Shown here: in pieces, positions 10,088-20,223 of the stretch
Numbering within the stretch: position 1 is the first letter of the stretch
Layout: every line of letters starts with the position of its first letter
NCBI RefSeq assembly: GCF_018219155.1
Contig: NZ_CP056123.1
Location: forward strand, 4,349,505 to 4,413,504
Source: Moritella sp. 24
GTDB taxonomy: Bacteria > Pseudomonadota > Gammaproteobacteria > Enterobacterales > Moritellaceae
Length of the DNA: 64,000 nucleotides
Direction: 5' to 3'
Notes under the pieces: generated by a model
Databases searched by the model: none
What the model saw: the letters and a program-made list of their open reading frames with translations, nothing else
Told to the model about the DNA's origin: nothing
Made by a program: the position numbers and the translations under genes

Positions 10088-11002
10088 TTAGCGATAAACG
10101 TAGCGTTTCGGATCGATTTGTCGTCCTGATTTTAGCACTTCGTAATGAACATGAGGACCAGTCGAACGCCCTGTACTCCCCATAATAGCAATAGTTTGCC
10201 CTTTGCCTACAACATCACCTTCTTTAGCAATCAATTCTTTAGAGTGAGCATAACGTGAAGACAAACCATTTCCGTGGTTGATTTCAATTAATAATCCATA
10301 ACCAGCGCGTTTTCCAGACCATGTTACAACACCTGCGCCCGTTGCGATAATATTCATTCCATTATTACCAGCAAAATCAACGCCTTTATGCATCCGAGCA
10401 CGCCCTGTAAAAGGGTCTTTACGGATACCATAGGGAGATGATAACCAAGAACCGCGTTGAATAACTGGGCGTCCAGATAAAACAGCCTCATCAGTTATAT
10501 TGTGATTCAATAGCATAGTTTCAAGTAGTGATAGCTGTTGCGAGCGATTATTTACTTCTAACGAGAGTGAATCCATCTCTTCAAGTAAGGTTTGCAAATC
10601 GACCGCATAACTTGAATCAGTATCAAGTGGACCACCCATTGCTGGCTTTGCTGTGAAATCGAATTCGCCACGCGTTAAACTCGCACTCTTAGCTAACTCA
10701 TCACTTAATAAGCTTAAGCGATTGACTTCTGCTTGCATCATGCCAACTTTACTCGCAAATACAGCGATTTTCAAATCCGTTTCTTGACGTAGAGCAAGAA
10801 CTTCATCTGCTTGTTGTTGATATTTTTGTTGAGTTTTTGCGATCTTAAGTTGTATTGCTTGAGAAGAGTAGTTTGAATAGAGAAACCAAGAAGCTGTAAT
10901 CGAAATGGCAATAACAATGATTAAGGCAAATATTAAGAAGTAGAAATTAAATAATTTAGAATAGCTGTGTTTACTATTCGAATAAGTAACTGTAACGCTC
11001 AT
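10088..11002 (-). CDS. Membrane-anchored M23 (LytM-type) metallopeptidase
   Basis: Probable murein endopeptidase or a regulator of one. The 304 residues start with a cytoplasmic stretch and one membrane helix (about 20-45), followed by a helical, coiled-coil-like region (50-160) and a LytM domain. The zinc site is complete, with HKGVDFAG (His and Asp) and HVHYEV (HxH), so it looks catalytically competent, unlike EnvC/NlpD-type degenerate LytM proteins. It occupies the place between lpxC and secA where E. coli has secM. The same replacement is known in Vibrio- and Shewanella-type genomes. The exact substrate is not evident from the sequence. Confidence 0.88.
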   Translation of the reverse strand: MSVTVTYSNSKHSYSKLFNFYFLIFALIIVIAISITASWFLYSNYSSQAIQLKIAKTQQKYQQQADEVLALRQETDLKIAVFASKVGMMQAEVNRLSLLSDELAKSASLTRGEFDFTAKPAMGGPLDTDSSYAVDLQTLLEEMDSLSLEVNNRSQQLSLLETMLLNHNITDEAVLSGRPVIQRGSWLSSPYGIRKDPFTGRARMHKGVDFAGNNGMNIIATGAGVVTWSGKRAGYGLLIEINHGNGLSSRYAHSKELIAKEGDVVGKGQTIAIMGSTGRSTGPHVHYEVLKSGRQIDPKRYVYR

Positions 11003-11129
11003 AATCTTTTATTAACTGATGAATTTGTGACACTAAATATAAACAATTTAATGCCACAATTCTATCTGTATTTACCTCGAACCCAACTAACTCATGCCAG
11101 TTCCGAGATACAACGCAGATTTGGTTAGA

Positions 11130-12053
11130 TTATAACGCTAATTCTAGGCTTGGTTCTAACCAACGAATTGGTGCTTCTTGCGTTTCATCAACGGTGGTGA
11201 ATTCCCACGCTTCTTGATTAGCAAGTAAGGCTCTTAGTAATAAGTTATTCATACCATGGCCAGTTTTGAATGCTCTAAACTCACCTAAGATTGAATGACC
11301 AGATAAATACAGGTCGCCAACAGCATCCAGTACTTTATGTTTTACGAATTCATCATCATAACGTAAGCCGTCATCATTTAGAATACGGAACTCATCAACC
11401 ACGATTGCGTTCTCTAAGCTACCGCCGAGTGCAAGATTCTGTGATTGTAAGTATTCAATGTCTTTCATGAAACCAAACGTACGTGCTCGGCTGATTTCTT
11501 GATGGAACCAGTCGCCAGAGAAATCTGCACGAATATGTTGGTTTTGACCTTCAAATACAGGGTGATCAAATTCAATACGTAAATCCATGATAAAGCCATG
11601 GTTAGACGGTAAGAATTCAGCCCATTTATCGCCATCTTCAACACGAATAGGTTGTTTGATTTTAATGAATTGCTTCGCACAGTTCAGTTCTTCAATTCCT
11701 GCACTTTGCAGTAAGAAAATAAACGGACTTGCACTACCATCCATAATTGGAATTTCAGCAGCATCAACTTCAATAATGATATTATCAATACCAAGACCAG
11801 CTAATGCAGCATTGAGATGTTCAACGGTAGAAATACGATGGCCATCTTCACTAATAAGACAAGTACATAGCATCGTGTCTTTCACCATGTCTGCTGATGC
11901 TTTAAAATCAACAACTGGATTAAGATCGATACGACGGTAAATAATACCGGTGTTCGCTGCCGCTGGACGAAGATTAAGGGTAACCTTGTTGCCAGAATGT
12001 AGACCGATTCCGGTACCACGAACTGCTTGTTTTAATGTTCTTTGTTTAATCAT
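11130..12053 (-). CDS. lpxC: UDP-3-O-acyl-N-acetylglucosamine deacetylase LpxC
   Basis: Zn-dependent deacetylase that commits the cell to lipid A synthesis. An in-frame ATG lies 27 bp further upstream, but the start at 12053 (MIKQRTLK) matches the conserved N-terminus and gives 307 residues, close to E. coli (305). His79 in the STVEH motif fits the zinc site, and the second pair lies in the [12 protein letters not shown] segment (His and Asp). [10 protein letters not shown]-type substrate-loop residues (ISRARTFGF) are present. It ends the dcw cluster after ftsZ. A perfect 11-bp inverted repeat lies between the two genes. Confidence 0.97.
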   Translation of the reverse strand: MIKQRTLKQAVRGTGIGLHSGNKVTLNLRPAAANTGIIYRRIDLNPVVDFKASADMVKDTMLCTCLISEDGHRISTVEHLNAALAGLGIDNIIIEVDAAEIPIMDGSASPFIFLLQSAGIEELNCAKQFIKIKQPIRVEDGDKWAEFLPSNHGFIMDLRIEFDHPVFEGQNQHIRADFSGDWFHQEISRARTFGFMKDIEYLQSQNLALGGSLENAIVVDEFRILNDDGLRYDDEFVKHKVLDAVGDLYLSGHSILGEFRAFKTGHGMNNLLLRALLANQEAWEFTTVDETQEAPIRWLEPSLELAL

Positions 12054-12153
12054 TAATGTCACCCTATTTAAATCCCACACTCCAACGAGAGGCCGAGCAA
12101 TTTACCACAGCCCTAGTGAAAATGCAAAATCACCAATCCAAACTCGTCTTATA

Positions 12154-12196
12154 TAATTCAGTCTTTACACTAAAAACAATGCGTCAGACTGAATTA
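12154..12196. repeat. 11-bp perfect inverted repeat between ftsZ and lpxC
   Basis: TAATTCAGTCT (12154-12164) is matched by AGACTGAATTA (12186-12196) with a 21-bp spacer. There is no T tract after it on the minus strand, so a classical terminator is unlikely. It could act as a transcript-stabilising hairpin, a partial attenuator or a protein-binding site upstream of lpxC. Confidence 0.6.
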
Positions 12197-12222
12197 CATT
12201 CTAGCTACAGTACGATAAAGTA

Positions 12223-13404
12223 TTAGTCTGCTTGACGACGTAAAAACGCAGGAATATCAAGATAATCCGGTTCACTTTTCGTTGCAGTAGTCGTATTACT
12301 TTCACCAACAGCAACTTGCTGTACATCTACTTGCTTATCGGCTGGAACAACAGTAGCTTTAACAGTTTCTTCAGCTTTAGTTTGTTCAACTTTCGCTTCT
12401 TCAACTTTCTTTACTGGTGTTGGTACTAGCGTGATATCAGGTTTATTTTCAGCACCTATACCTGTAACAACAACTGTTACACGTAATTCATCCGTCATTT
12501 CAGGATCAATCACAGCACCAACAACAACCGTTGCATTATCAGATGCGAACGCTTTAACAGAGTTACCAACAGTTTCGAATTCTTCGATATTAATATCTAA
12601 GCCCGCTGTGATATTAACAAGAATACCGCGCGCACCCGCCAAATCGACATCATCAAGCAATGGGCTTGAGATTGCAGCTTCAGCCGCTTCTTCAGCACGA
12701 TCTTCACCAGACGCAACGCCTGTACCCATCATTGCAGTACCCATTTCGCTCATTACTGTGCGAACATCGGCGAAATCCACGTTGATTAGACCTGGACGTG
12801 TAATTAGTTCTGCAATACCTTGAACAGCACCAAGCAATACGTTATTTGCAGCTTTAAATGCATCAAGTAAGCTTACGCCACGACCTAATACTTTAAGTAA
12901 TTTGTCGTTAGGGATAGTAATTAACGAATCAACTTGTTCACTTAATGCATCAATACCAGCTTGTGCATAAGTTAAACGACGCTTACCTTCAAAAGAGAAA
13001 GGTTTTGTTACAACAGCAACTGTTAAAATGCCAAGTTCTTTAGCAATTTCAGCAACAACTGGTGCAGCACCAGTACCAGTACCACCGCCCATACCAGCAG
13101 CAATAAAGATCATATCTGAGCCTTGTAGGTGCTCACGAATAGTATCGCGATCTTCCGATGCCGCTTCACGGCCAACAGCTGGATTAGCACCTGCGCCGAG
13201 GCCTTTAGTGATAGTGTTACCGATTTGAATTACAGATCCAGCGGCTGAATTACGTAATGCTTGCGCATCCGTATTAACAACTATAAATTCAACACCTTCA
13301 ATTGTTTCACTGACCATGTGATCAACAGCGTTACCGCCGCCACCACCAACACCAATGACTTTAATGACAGCTTCATCGTTACTATCATCGAGTAGTTCAA
13401 ACAT
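12223..13404 (-). CDS. ftsZ: Cell division GTPase FtsZ
   Basis: Tubulin homologue that forms the Z-ring. The 393 residues contain the GTP-binding signature GGGTGTG at 106-112, the N-terminal glycine loop GVGGGGGNAVDHM, and the T7 synergy loop around NVDFADVR (about 207). A variable linker rich in Lys, Glu, Val and Thr (about 320-375) leads to the conserved C-terminal peptide LDIPAFLRRQAD, which binds FtsA and ZipA. It is 29 bp after ftsA, in the standard ftsQAZ order. Confidence 0.98.
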   Translation of the reverse strand: MFELLDDSNDEAVIKVIGVGGGGGNAVDHMVSETIEGVEFIVVNTDAQALRNSAAGSVIQIGNTITKGLGAGANPAVGREAASEDRDTIREHLQGSDMIFIAAGMGGGTGTGAAPVVAEIAKELGILTVAVVTKPFSFEGKRRLTYAQAGIDALSEQVDSLITIPNDKLLKVLGRGVSLLDAFKAANNVLLGAVQGIAELITRPGLINVDFADVRTVMSEMGTAMMGTGVASGEDRAEEAAEAAISSPLLDDVDLAGARGILVNITAGLDINIEEFETVGNSVKAFASDNATVVVGAVIDPEMTDELRVTVVVTGIGAENKPDITLVPTPVKKVEEAKVEQTKAEETVKATVVPADKQVDVQQVAVGESNTTTATKSEPDYLDIPAFLRRQAD

Positions 13405-13433
13405 GGTAATTTCTCCAAAAATCTTATAGGGTT

Positions 13434-14687
13434 TTAGAACCCGCCTTTGAACCAGCTAGTTATTTTTTTGAGTAGCTGATTACAATTATTCCTTTCTACG
13501 ACTACTTCTGTCGTTGGTTCGAACTGTTGTTCTTTACCAAACTGAAGTAAGCCAACCGCTGTTGAATACACTGGTGTATTTACATACTCAGTTAACCCAT
13601 TGATATTTAAAGGGGCACCGATTCTAACTTGTGAGTTAAACACGCTTTCAGCACATTCAACCAAACCTTCAATTTGTGCTGCGCCACCAGTCAGGACTAT
13701 ACCCGCAGCCAATTTTTCCAGTTTTAATGACTCTAAAACAGTTTTTAATTCAGCTTCAACCATTCCGAATAGCTCAGAATATCGAGGTTCGATCACTTCT
13801 GCAAGTGTTTGTCGCTGTAAAGTGCGCGATGGTCGACCACCAACACTGGCAACTTCGATAGTATCATCGCGCTGTAATAAATTAGCATGCGCACAACCAA
13901 AGTTAACTTTAATATTTTCGGCATCTGCAGGAGGTGTACCAAATGCATACGCAATATCACTAGTAACTGCATTACCAGCATAAGAAAATACCGAAGTATG
14001 ACGTAATGAACCGTCATAAAATACGGCGATATCAATCGTACCACCGCCGATATCAACAACACATACACCAAGCTCTTTTTCATCATCTGTCACGACTGCA
14101 TAACTTGATGCTAAAGCAGAAAAAATTAATTTATCGACTTGCAATTCGCAACGTTCAGCACATTTTACAATATTTTTTGCCATATCGTTGTGACAGGTGA
14201 TCAAATGTACCTTCGCTTTCATGCGAACGCCGGATAAACCAACAGGGTTTTTTATGCGCTCTTGATAATCAATAGCATACTCCTGTGGTATTACGTGCAA
14301 AATTCGATGCTCATCACGAATACGCACAGACCTTGCAGTATAGATCACATTATCTACATCATCTTGTGTGACTTCGTCTTCAGAAATCGCCACCATACCA
14401 ATTTCATCTTGGCTACTGATATGTTTACCTGAAATACTGAGGTAAACAGATGATATTTTCATATCTGCCATCATCTCAGCTTCTTGTAACGCACGTTGTA
14501 CCGCTTTTACGACAGATTCAAGATCGTTCACACCACCTTTATCCATCCCTCTTGATGTACTTTCGCCTAATCCGATAATGTTCAGTTCGCCATCAGGTAA
14601 TAATTCACCCACTACAACAGCTATTTTTGATGTACCGACATCTAAACCAACAATTAATTTTCGTTCCATCGACTTAGTCATTATCAT
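13434..14687 (-). CDS. ftsA: Cell division protein FtsA
   Basis: Actin-like ATPase that tethers FtsZ to the membrane and recruits later division proteins. The 417 residues show the phosphate-1 loop GLDVGTSKIAVVVGE, the phosphate-2 motif DIGGGTIDIA, the adenosine motif LTGGAAQIEGL, and a C-terminal amphipathic helix (LLKKITSWFKGGF) for membrane binding. The annotated ATG overlaps the ftsQ stop as TAATG. In-frame ATG codons at residues 3 and 7 are alternatives. The overlap favours translational coupling from ftsQ. Confidence 0.96.
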   Translation of the reverse strand: MIMTKSMERKLIVGLDVGTSKIAVVVGELLPDGELNIIGLGESTSRGMDKGGVNDLESVVKAVQRALQEAEMMADMKISSVYLSISGKHISSQDEIGMVAISEDEVTQDDVDNVIYTARSVRIRDEHRILHVIPQEYAIDYQERIKNPVGLSGVRMKAKVHLITCHNDMAKNIVKCAERCELQVDKLIFSALASSYAVVTDDEKELGVCVVDIGGGTIDIAVFYDGSLRHTSVFSYAGNAVTSDIAYAFGTPPADAENIKVNFGCAHANLLQRDDTIEVASVGGRPSRTLQRQTLAEVIEPRYSELFGMVEAELKTVLESLKLEKLAAGIVLTGGAAQIEGLVECAESVFNSQVRIGAPLNINGLTEYVNTPVYSTAVGLLQFGKEQQFEPTTEVVVERNNCNQLLKKITSWFKGGF

Positions 14688-15505
14688 TACTCTTTATTGT
14701 CATTTTTCCAGCCAACTGAGAAACCTGTATCGTAACGTAAATCTATATAGGCTATTTTATCTTTATCTAATACCGCAACATAATCGATATAACGTTGGAT
14801 CCGAGTTATCGCATCTTCTCGTCCTAAGCGCAACATAATACCATTACTTAATACAACCGTTATTGCATTGCGTAAATTAAGTGTCATTTTAACAATGTTA
14901 TAATCATTTAACTCTAATAATCCTTTGAATTCATTGTACTTAGACAATGTTTGCGCGATTCTATCATCCGGACTATAAAGTTTCACTAATGATCGCGGTG
15001 CACGATTAATGTCCGCATCAAAGACAATGCCGTCTTCATTTAATAATTGCGTATCATTCCAGACTGCTACAACGGGCTGCTCTTGGATGTAAACACGCAA
15101 CAAATCAGGCCAGCTTTTACGAACCGAGGCATGATAAACCCAAGGTAATGACTCAATTTTTCGTTGGATGTCATCAACATTAACCGAAAAATAGTTTTCG
15201 ATAGCTGGTTTTTTTAATAACACAGCTCGAACATCATCATCGCTGACATAATCACGCTCACCTTGAATGATTAGCTTTGACATCGGCATCTTACTGGCGT
15301 CAGTTAAGTATGCTTCCATACTACTAAACATCCAGCTAAAAAATACTATCACCATAAAGAAGAAAACGAGACCTAAACTTCGTCTTAAACGTGACGGCGT
15401 TAATTCTTCATCGCAGGACTCATCCGCTTGAATTTCAAGTTCAGTGAGCGCATAGATATTATCGTCTGGCGCATCTGCCGATGGTGTTGTGATAGCTGCT
15501 GTCAT
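14687..15505 (-). CDS. ftsQ: Cell division protein FtsQ
   Basis: Bitopic divisome protein of the FtsQBL complex. The 272 residues have an acidic cytoplasmic tail, a single membrane helix near 46-66 (SLGLVFFFMVIVFFSWMF), and a POTRA domain that starts around MSKLIIQGERDYVSDDDV. The beta domain follows, with the conserved RKSWPDLLRV and VAVWND segments. It is 15 bp after ddlB, and its stop overlaps the start of ftsA. Confidence 0.96.
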   Translation of the reverse strand: MTAAITTPSADAPDDNIYALTELEIQADESCDEELTPSRLRRSLGLVFFFMVIVFFSWMFSSMEAYLTDASKMPMSKLIIQGERDYVSDDDVRAVLLKKPAIENYFSVNVDDIQRKIESLPWVYHASVRKSWPDLLRVYIQEQPVVAVWNDTQLLNEDGIVFDADINRAPRSLVKLYSPDDRIAQTLSKYNEFKGLLELNDYNIVKMTLNLRNAITVVLSNGIMLRLGREDAITRIQRYIDYVAVLDKDKIAYIDLRYDTGFSVGWKNDNKE

Positions 15506-15520
15506 ATTAAGATACGTTTA

Positions 15521-16444
15521 TTAATGCGCGAGCGCTAATACCTTTGAAACTAAACTTTCAAAATTATAGCCTGCAGCATTTGCAGCCATCGGCACTAAGC
15601 TTTTTTCAGTCATCCCCGGAACCGTATTCACTTCCAATAACTGGAATTGACCCTCTGCATCTAGCATCGCATCAACACGGCCCCAACCTTCCGCAGCAAC
15701 GGCATGGAATGCTTTTAATGCGTAAGCTTGTAATTGCTGACGTTGTTCATCAGTAATTGGGGCTGGGCATAAATACTCCGTCGTATTCGATTGGTACTTA
15801 GCCTGATAATCATAAAAAGTATTTGGTGTCTTAAGCTGAATCACAGGTAATACTTCAGTACCAAGAATCGCGACCGTAAATTCAGGGCCTTCGATCCATT
15901 GTTCAATTAAGATCTCGTCATCATATTTAAATGCGGCTGTTACCGCCGTTTCTAATTCAGCAACACTATGCACTTTCGCCATACCGATACTTGAGCCTTC
16001 TTTTGCAGGCTTAATAATAACGGGTGAACCAAGTTCAGCGATAATATCAACGGCAACTGAATTGCTAAAATCAGTGGGTGTAACAACACGATAAAGTGCA
16101 GTCGGCAGACCTTGAGACTGCCAGATTTGCTTAGTTCGGATCTTATCCATCGCTAATGCAGCACCTAACACGCGGCTACCAGTATAAGGGATTGCGAGCT
16201 GCTCTAATGCACCTTGCATCACACCATCTTCACCACCACGGCCATGAAGTGCAATAAACGCATGTGTAAAGCCATCACGACTTAATTGATGAACATCATA
16301 TTCAGCAGTATCTAAAGCATGTGCATCAACGCCCGCACGCTGTAAACCAGCAGTCACAGCTGCGCCAGATTTTAATGAAACTTCACGTTCAGCAGAATGT
16401 CCGCCAAATAGAACTGCTACTTTTTTGCTGCTTGTTACGCTCAT
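15521..16444 (-). CDS. ddlB: D-alanine--D-alanine ligase B
   Basis: ATP-grasp ligase that makes D-Ala-D-Ala for the peptidoglycan precursor. Starting at MSVTSSKK (16444) gives 307 residues, near the E. coli 306. An ATG five codons earlier would overlap murC and lacks a ribosome binding site, whereas GGAAG sits about 9 bases before the chosen ATG. Visible elements are LFGGHSAEREVSL, ALHGRGGEDG, the KPAKEGSSIGM loop, IEGPEFTVAIL and the metal-binding LEVNTVPGMT. It lies between murC and ftsQ. Confidence 0.96.
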   Translation of the reverse strand: MSVTSSKKVAVLFGGHSAEREVSLKSGAAVTAGLQRAGVDAHALDTAEYDVHQLSRDGFTHAFIALHGRGGEDGVMQGALEQLAIPYTGSRVLGAALAMDKIRTKQIWQSQGLPTALYRVVTPTDFSNSVAVDIIAELGSPVIIKPAKEGSSIGMAKVHSVAELETAVTAAFKYDDEILIEQWIEGPEFTVAILGTEVLPVIQLKTPNTFYDYQAKYQSNTTEYLCPAPITDEQRQQLQAYALKAFHAVAAEGWGRVDAMLDAEGQFQLLEVNTVPGMTEKSLVPMAANAAGYNFESLVSKVLALAH

Positions 16445-16446
16445 GA

Positions 16447-17904
16447 TTACTTCTTCCATTGTTTCATCGTACTAACATTCATTTCCATTGCTGCTAGTTC
16501 TTTAGCAAGCGTACCAACATTACCAGCACCTTGCGTCAATACCAAGTCACCGTCTTGTAAATGATCAGCGAGAATAGCTGGTAGTTCATCAGGACTAGAT
16601 ACAAAGATCGGGTCGATTGCACCGCGCTGTCTAATACTACGACATAATGAACGGCTATCTGCTCCCGGAATTGGCTCTTCACCTGCAGGATACACTTCTA
16701 ATAATAATAATAAATCGACTTTTGATAAGACATTTGCAAAGTCTTCATATAAATCGCGTGTACGTGTATAGCGGTGTGGTTGAAATACCGATACTAAACG
16801 CTTTTCAGGCCAACCAGCACGGGCAGCAGTAATCGTCACATCAACTTCTGTTGGGTGATGCCCATAATCATCAACGAGCATCACATTACCTGTGCCTGAA
16901 TCAAATTGGCCTAAGTGGTCAAAACGTCTACCCGTTCCAGCAAAATCAGCGAGCGCTTTAACAATCGCACTATCTTTAATGCCATCTTCCGTCGCAACCG
17001 CGACAGCGGCCGTTGCATTCAAGGCATTATGCTGACCCGGAGAGTTTAAACTAACACGTAAATCATCACGATCTTTACGGCAAATAGTAAAATGGCTTTG
17101 ATGCCCTTTTTGCACATAATCTACAATACGAACATCTGCTTTTTCAGAAAAACCATAAGTAACCACCTGACGACCAACGTCTGGGATCAATTTTTCAATT
17201 ACCGCATCATCGGCACACATAACAGCTAAACCATAAAATGGAAGATTATGTAAAAAATCAATAAAGGTTTTTTCTAATTTTGCAAAGTCGCCACCATACG
17301 TATCCATATGATCAGCTTCAATATTCGTCACTACTGCAACCATAGGCTGTAATAATAAGAATGAAGCATCACTTTCATCTGCTTCTGCGATCAGATAACG
17401 GCTCATACCTAAGCCAGCATTCGTACCAGTACTCTTAACTAAACCACCGTTAACAAATGTTGGATCTAAGCCTGCTTCATGATAAATACCTGTCACGAGT
17501 GCTGTTGTCGAGGTTTTACCGTGCGTCCCCGCAATCGCGATACCATGACGGAAGCGCATGAGTTCAGCAAGCATCTCTGCACGTTTTACGACTGGAGTAC
17601 GATTTTCATGTGCCGCAATAATCTCAGGGTTCGTTAAATCGATTGCCGTTGAGACAACAACAACACTGGCATTAAGTACATTTTCTGCTTTATGATCAAA
17701 ATTAATTTTTGCGCCTAACTTAACCAAGCGTTCAGTCACTGGATTCGGTGCTAAATCAGAACCAGTGATCTGGTAACCTTCATTTGCTAATACTTCGGCG
17801 ATACCGCCCATGCCAGCACCACCGATGCCAACAAAATGAATAGTTTTCACACGGCGCATCTCTGGCACTATTGTTCTAAGTTGTGCGATCTTTTGTTCAG
17901 GCAT
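16447..17904 (-). CDS. murC: UDP-N-acetylmuramate--L-alanine ligase MurC
   Basis: It adds L-Ala to UDP-MurNAc, the first peptide-stem step. The 485 residues start with a basic stretch and the dinucleotide-like loop [15 protein letters not shown]. The Mur ligase ATP loop [10 protein letters not shown] lies near residue 126, ADESDASFL is the Mg/substrate segment, and [11 protein letters not shown] lies in the C-terminal domain. It follows murG by 11 bp and ends next to the ddlB start. Confidence 0.97.
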   Translation of the reverse strand: MPEQKIAQLRTIVPEMRRVKTIHFVGIGGAGMGGIAEVLANEGYQITGSDLAPNPVTERLVKLGAKINFDHKAENVLNASVVVVSTAIDLTNPEIIAAHENRTPVVKRAEMLAELMRFRHGIAIAGTHGKTSTTALVTGIYHEAGLDPTFVNGGLVKSTGTNAGLGMSRYLIAEADESDASFLLLQPMVAVVTNIEADHMDTYGGDFAKLEKTFIDFLHNLPFYGLAVMCADDAVIEKLIPDVGRQVVTYGFSEKADVRIVDYVQKGHQSHFTICRKDRDDLRVSLNSPGQHNALNATAAVAVATEDGIKDSAIVKALADFAGTGRRFDHLGQFDSGTGNVMLVDDYGHHPTEVDVTITAARAGWPEKRLVSVFQPHRYTRTRDLYEDFANVLSKVDLLLLLEVYPAGEEPIPGADSRSLCRSIRQRGAIDPIFVSSPDELPAILADHLQDGDLVLTQGAGNVGTLAKELAAMEMNVSTMKQWKK

Positions 17905-17915
17905 TATCTTCTCTC

Positions 17916-18974
17916 TTAACTTAATGCTGAGCAGGTATTTGCCACCTGCTCAGTTGCATCTAGGATTGCAGCGCTTTTGGCCGCATTCGACATCGCGACA
18001 AGTTGCGCTTCATCGTCAATCCATTGCTGTAATAATTTTGCTAAATCAGGTGCATTAAACTCGCTCTGCGGCATTAATACTGCACCACCTGCTTGCACTA
18101 ACGATTGTGCATTTTTAGTCTGATGATCATCTACCGCATGCGGTAATGGAATGAAAATAGCAGGTAAACCAGCGACAGCTACTTCAGATACCGTTAACGC
18201 GCCAGCACGACAAACAACCACATCGGCTTGACCATACGCCTGCGCCATATCACCAATAAAGTCAGTCACTTCAACATTAGCTGTCACACCAACAGTCTGG
18301 TAAGTGTCTTTAACGACAGCGGTATTATTTTTACCGACTTGATGACGAACACAAATTTTATCTTGTGGTAATAACGCGATAGCAGCAGGTAACGTCTCAT
18401 TTAATACTTTAGCGCCTAAACTGCCACCAACAACTAATATCGTCAGCTTTTCTCTATCTGTTTTAACTTGTTCATGTAATGCTAATACATCTTCACGCAC
18501 AGGATTACCGACCAGTTGCCCATGATTGAATGCACCAGGGAAAGCCATTAAGACACGTTTTGCAATTTTCGCTAACAAACGATTCGTTAAGCCAGCAGCC
18601 GCATTCTGTTCATGCAATACCACGGGAATACCTTGTAACCATGCAGCAACACCGCCCGGACCACTCGCAAAGCCGCCCATACCTAACACGACATCAGGCT
18701 TAAAATATTGCATCACTTTACGCGCTTGTAAAACTGATTTCAAAATACGAAAAGGTGCAGCGCATAAGCGTTTAATGCCATTACCACGTACGCCTGATAT
18801 ATCAATAAATGAGATATCAAAACCATGTTGTGGGACTAAATCTGCTTCCATTCGATCAGCAGTGCCAATCCAATGAATTACCCAGCCTTGTTGCTGCAAA
18901 TGTTTTGCGACCGCAATACCGGGAAATACATGACCGCCAGTACCACCAGCCATCACTAATAAACGTTTTGTCAT
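17916..18974 (-). CDS. murG: MurG glycosyltransferase (lipid II synthase)
   Basis: GT-B enzyme that transfers GlcNAc from UDP-GlcNAc to lipid I, on the inner face of the membrane. The 352 residues show the three glycine-rich loops: [14 protein letters not shown] at the N-terminus, [11 protein letters not shown], and [11 protein letters not shown] at the start of the C-terminal domain. The donor site segment [12 protein letters not shown] and the [10 protein letters not shown] loop are also present. It lies between ftsW and murC on the same strand. Confidence 0.97.
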   Translation of the reverse strand: MTKRLLVMAGGTGGHVFPGIAVAKHLQQQGWVIHWIGTADRMEADLVPQHGFDISFIDISGVRGNGIKRLCAAPFRILKSVLQARKVMQYFKPDVVLGMGGFASGPGGVAAWLQGIPVVLHEQNAAAGLTNRLLAKIAKRVLMAFPGAFNHGQLVGNPVREDVLALHEQVKTDREKLTILVVGGSLGAKVLNETLPAAIALLPQDKICVRHQVGKNNTAVVKDTYQTVGVTANVEVTDFIGDMAQAYGQADVVVCRAGALTVSEVAVAGLPAIFIPLPHAVDDHQTKNAQSLVQAGGAVLMPQSEFNAPDLAKLLQQWIDDEAQLVAMSNAAKSAAILDATEQVANTCSALS

Positions 18975-19041
18975 AATATCATCTTCAACTGTTATGAGAT
19001 TTAATCAGAGATTACAGTTAATTTATTCATTAATGTTATCA

Positions 19042-20223
19042 CTAACTTGGGGTAGCATTATTTGATATCGACACTTTTTGTGCGCGATATTCATAATCAA
19101 TGCGTAAGAGCACCGCCACAGCACAGCTCATGATCAATAAACTTGAACCGCCATAGCTCACCAAGGGTAATGTTAACCCTTTTGTTGGTAATAACCCCGA
19201 TGCAGCACCAACATTAACTAAAGTTTGAAAACAGAACCAAACTCCAATACTAATTGCCAGAAAACCAGCAAATGATTGATCAAGCTCTAGACTACGACGA
19301 CCAATTTGTAATGCTTTAAACACCAGTAACATCTGTAGCATCAATACAATAAAGACACCCAAGAAGCCTAATTCTTCAGCCAAAATAGCGAATACAAAAT
19401 CGGTATGCGCTTCTGGTAAATATTCCAACTTTTGGATCGAATTACCGAGACCTTCACCACTAAAGCTGCCACGGCCAAATGCCATTAAAGATTGAGTTAA
19501 CTGATAGCCACTGCCGAATGGATCATCCCAAGGGTCGAGAAAAGAAGTAATTCGACGCATTCGGTAAGGCGATAATATCACTGCTAATGCACCCAGTAAA
19601 ATCGCGACAACGCATAATGCTATGAAGTGTACTAATTTTGCACCACCGATAAATAACAGTGCGACACTCGTGGTTAAAATAACCATAACAGAGCCGAAAT
19701 CAGGTTGAACAAGAAGCAATGCAGAAATAACAACAATCACTAATAAGCCATTCACAAAGCCTTTATAACTTTCTTGTAATAGACTTTTTTGACGCACTAG
19801 ATAACCAGAAAAATAAGTAAATAGCGCAAATTTTGCAAATTCGGCAGGCTGCATATTCAAAGGACCAAGAGAGATCCAGCGAGTACTACCATTTACAGTA
19901 CGTCCGATCACGAGAACCAGTACCAGTAATGCAATTGCGACAAACAAAAAACGTACACTATTACGTTCAAAAAATGCTATCGGCACATTCAATACACAGA
20001 TCGCCGCAAACAAAGAAACACACAGAAATATTAAATGCTTTTTCACAAACATGAACGGGTCATTACCCAGCGCAATACCTTCTGGTAATGATGCTGATGC
20101 AACCATGACTAAACCAACCATCATCAAGACAATAGCTAATAATAATAACTGTCGGTCATACACAGCAGTCTGTTGTTCTTCAACACCTAGCAGATAGGCT
20201 TTCGTCCGTGTTAAAAATTCCAT
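19042..20223 (-). CDS. ftsW: SEDS peptidoglycan glycosyltransferase FtsW
   Basis: Septal peptidoglycan polymerase that works with FtsI. The 393 residues contain about ten hydrophobic helices. The conserved SEDS segments WISLGPLNMQPAEFAKFALF, LLVQPDFGSVMVI and AHTDFVFAILAEELGF are clear, and so is LPTKGLTLPLVSYGGSSL near the C-terminus. The start codon overlaps the murD stop as TAATG, which points to coupled translation. murG follows after 67 bp. Confidence 0.97.
   Translation of the reverse strand: MEFLTRTKAYLLGVEEQQTAVYDRQLLLLAIVLMMVGLVMVASASLPEGIALGNDPFMFVKKHLIFLCVSLFAAICVLNVPIAFFERNSVRFLFVAIALLVLVLVIGRTVNGSTRWISLGPLNMQPAEFAKFALFTYFSGYLVRQKSLLQESYKGFVNGLLVIVVISALLLVQPDFGSVMVILTTSVALLFIGGAKLVHFIALCVVAILLGALAVILSPYRMRRITSFLDPWDDPFGSGYQLTQSLMAFGRGSFSGEGLGNSIQKLEYLPEAHTDFVFAILAEELGFLGVFIVLMLQMLLVFKALQIGRRSLELDQSFAGFLAISIGVWFCFQTLVNVGAASGLLPTKGLTLPLVSYGGSSLLIMSCAVAVLLRIDYEYRAQKVSISNNATPS

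Noticed and set aside
11003-11129. Sigma-E-like promoter before the M23 peptidase gene (GGAACTG...TTCGA)
   Set aside because: The -35 lacks the final TT and the -10 does not fit well. It is weaker than the degQ site.
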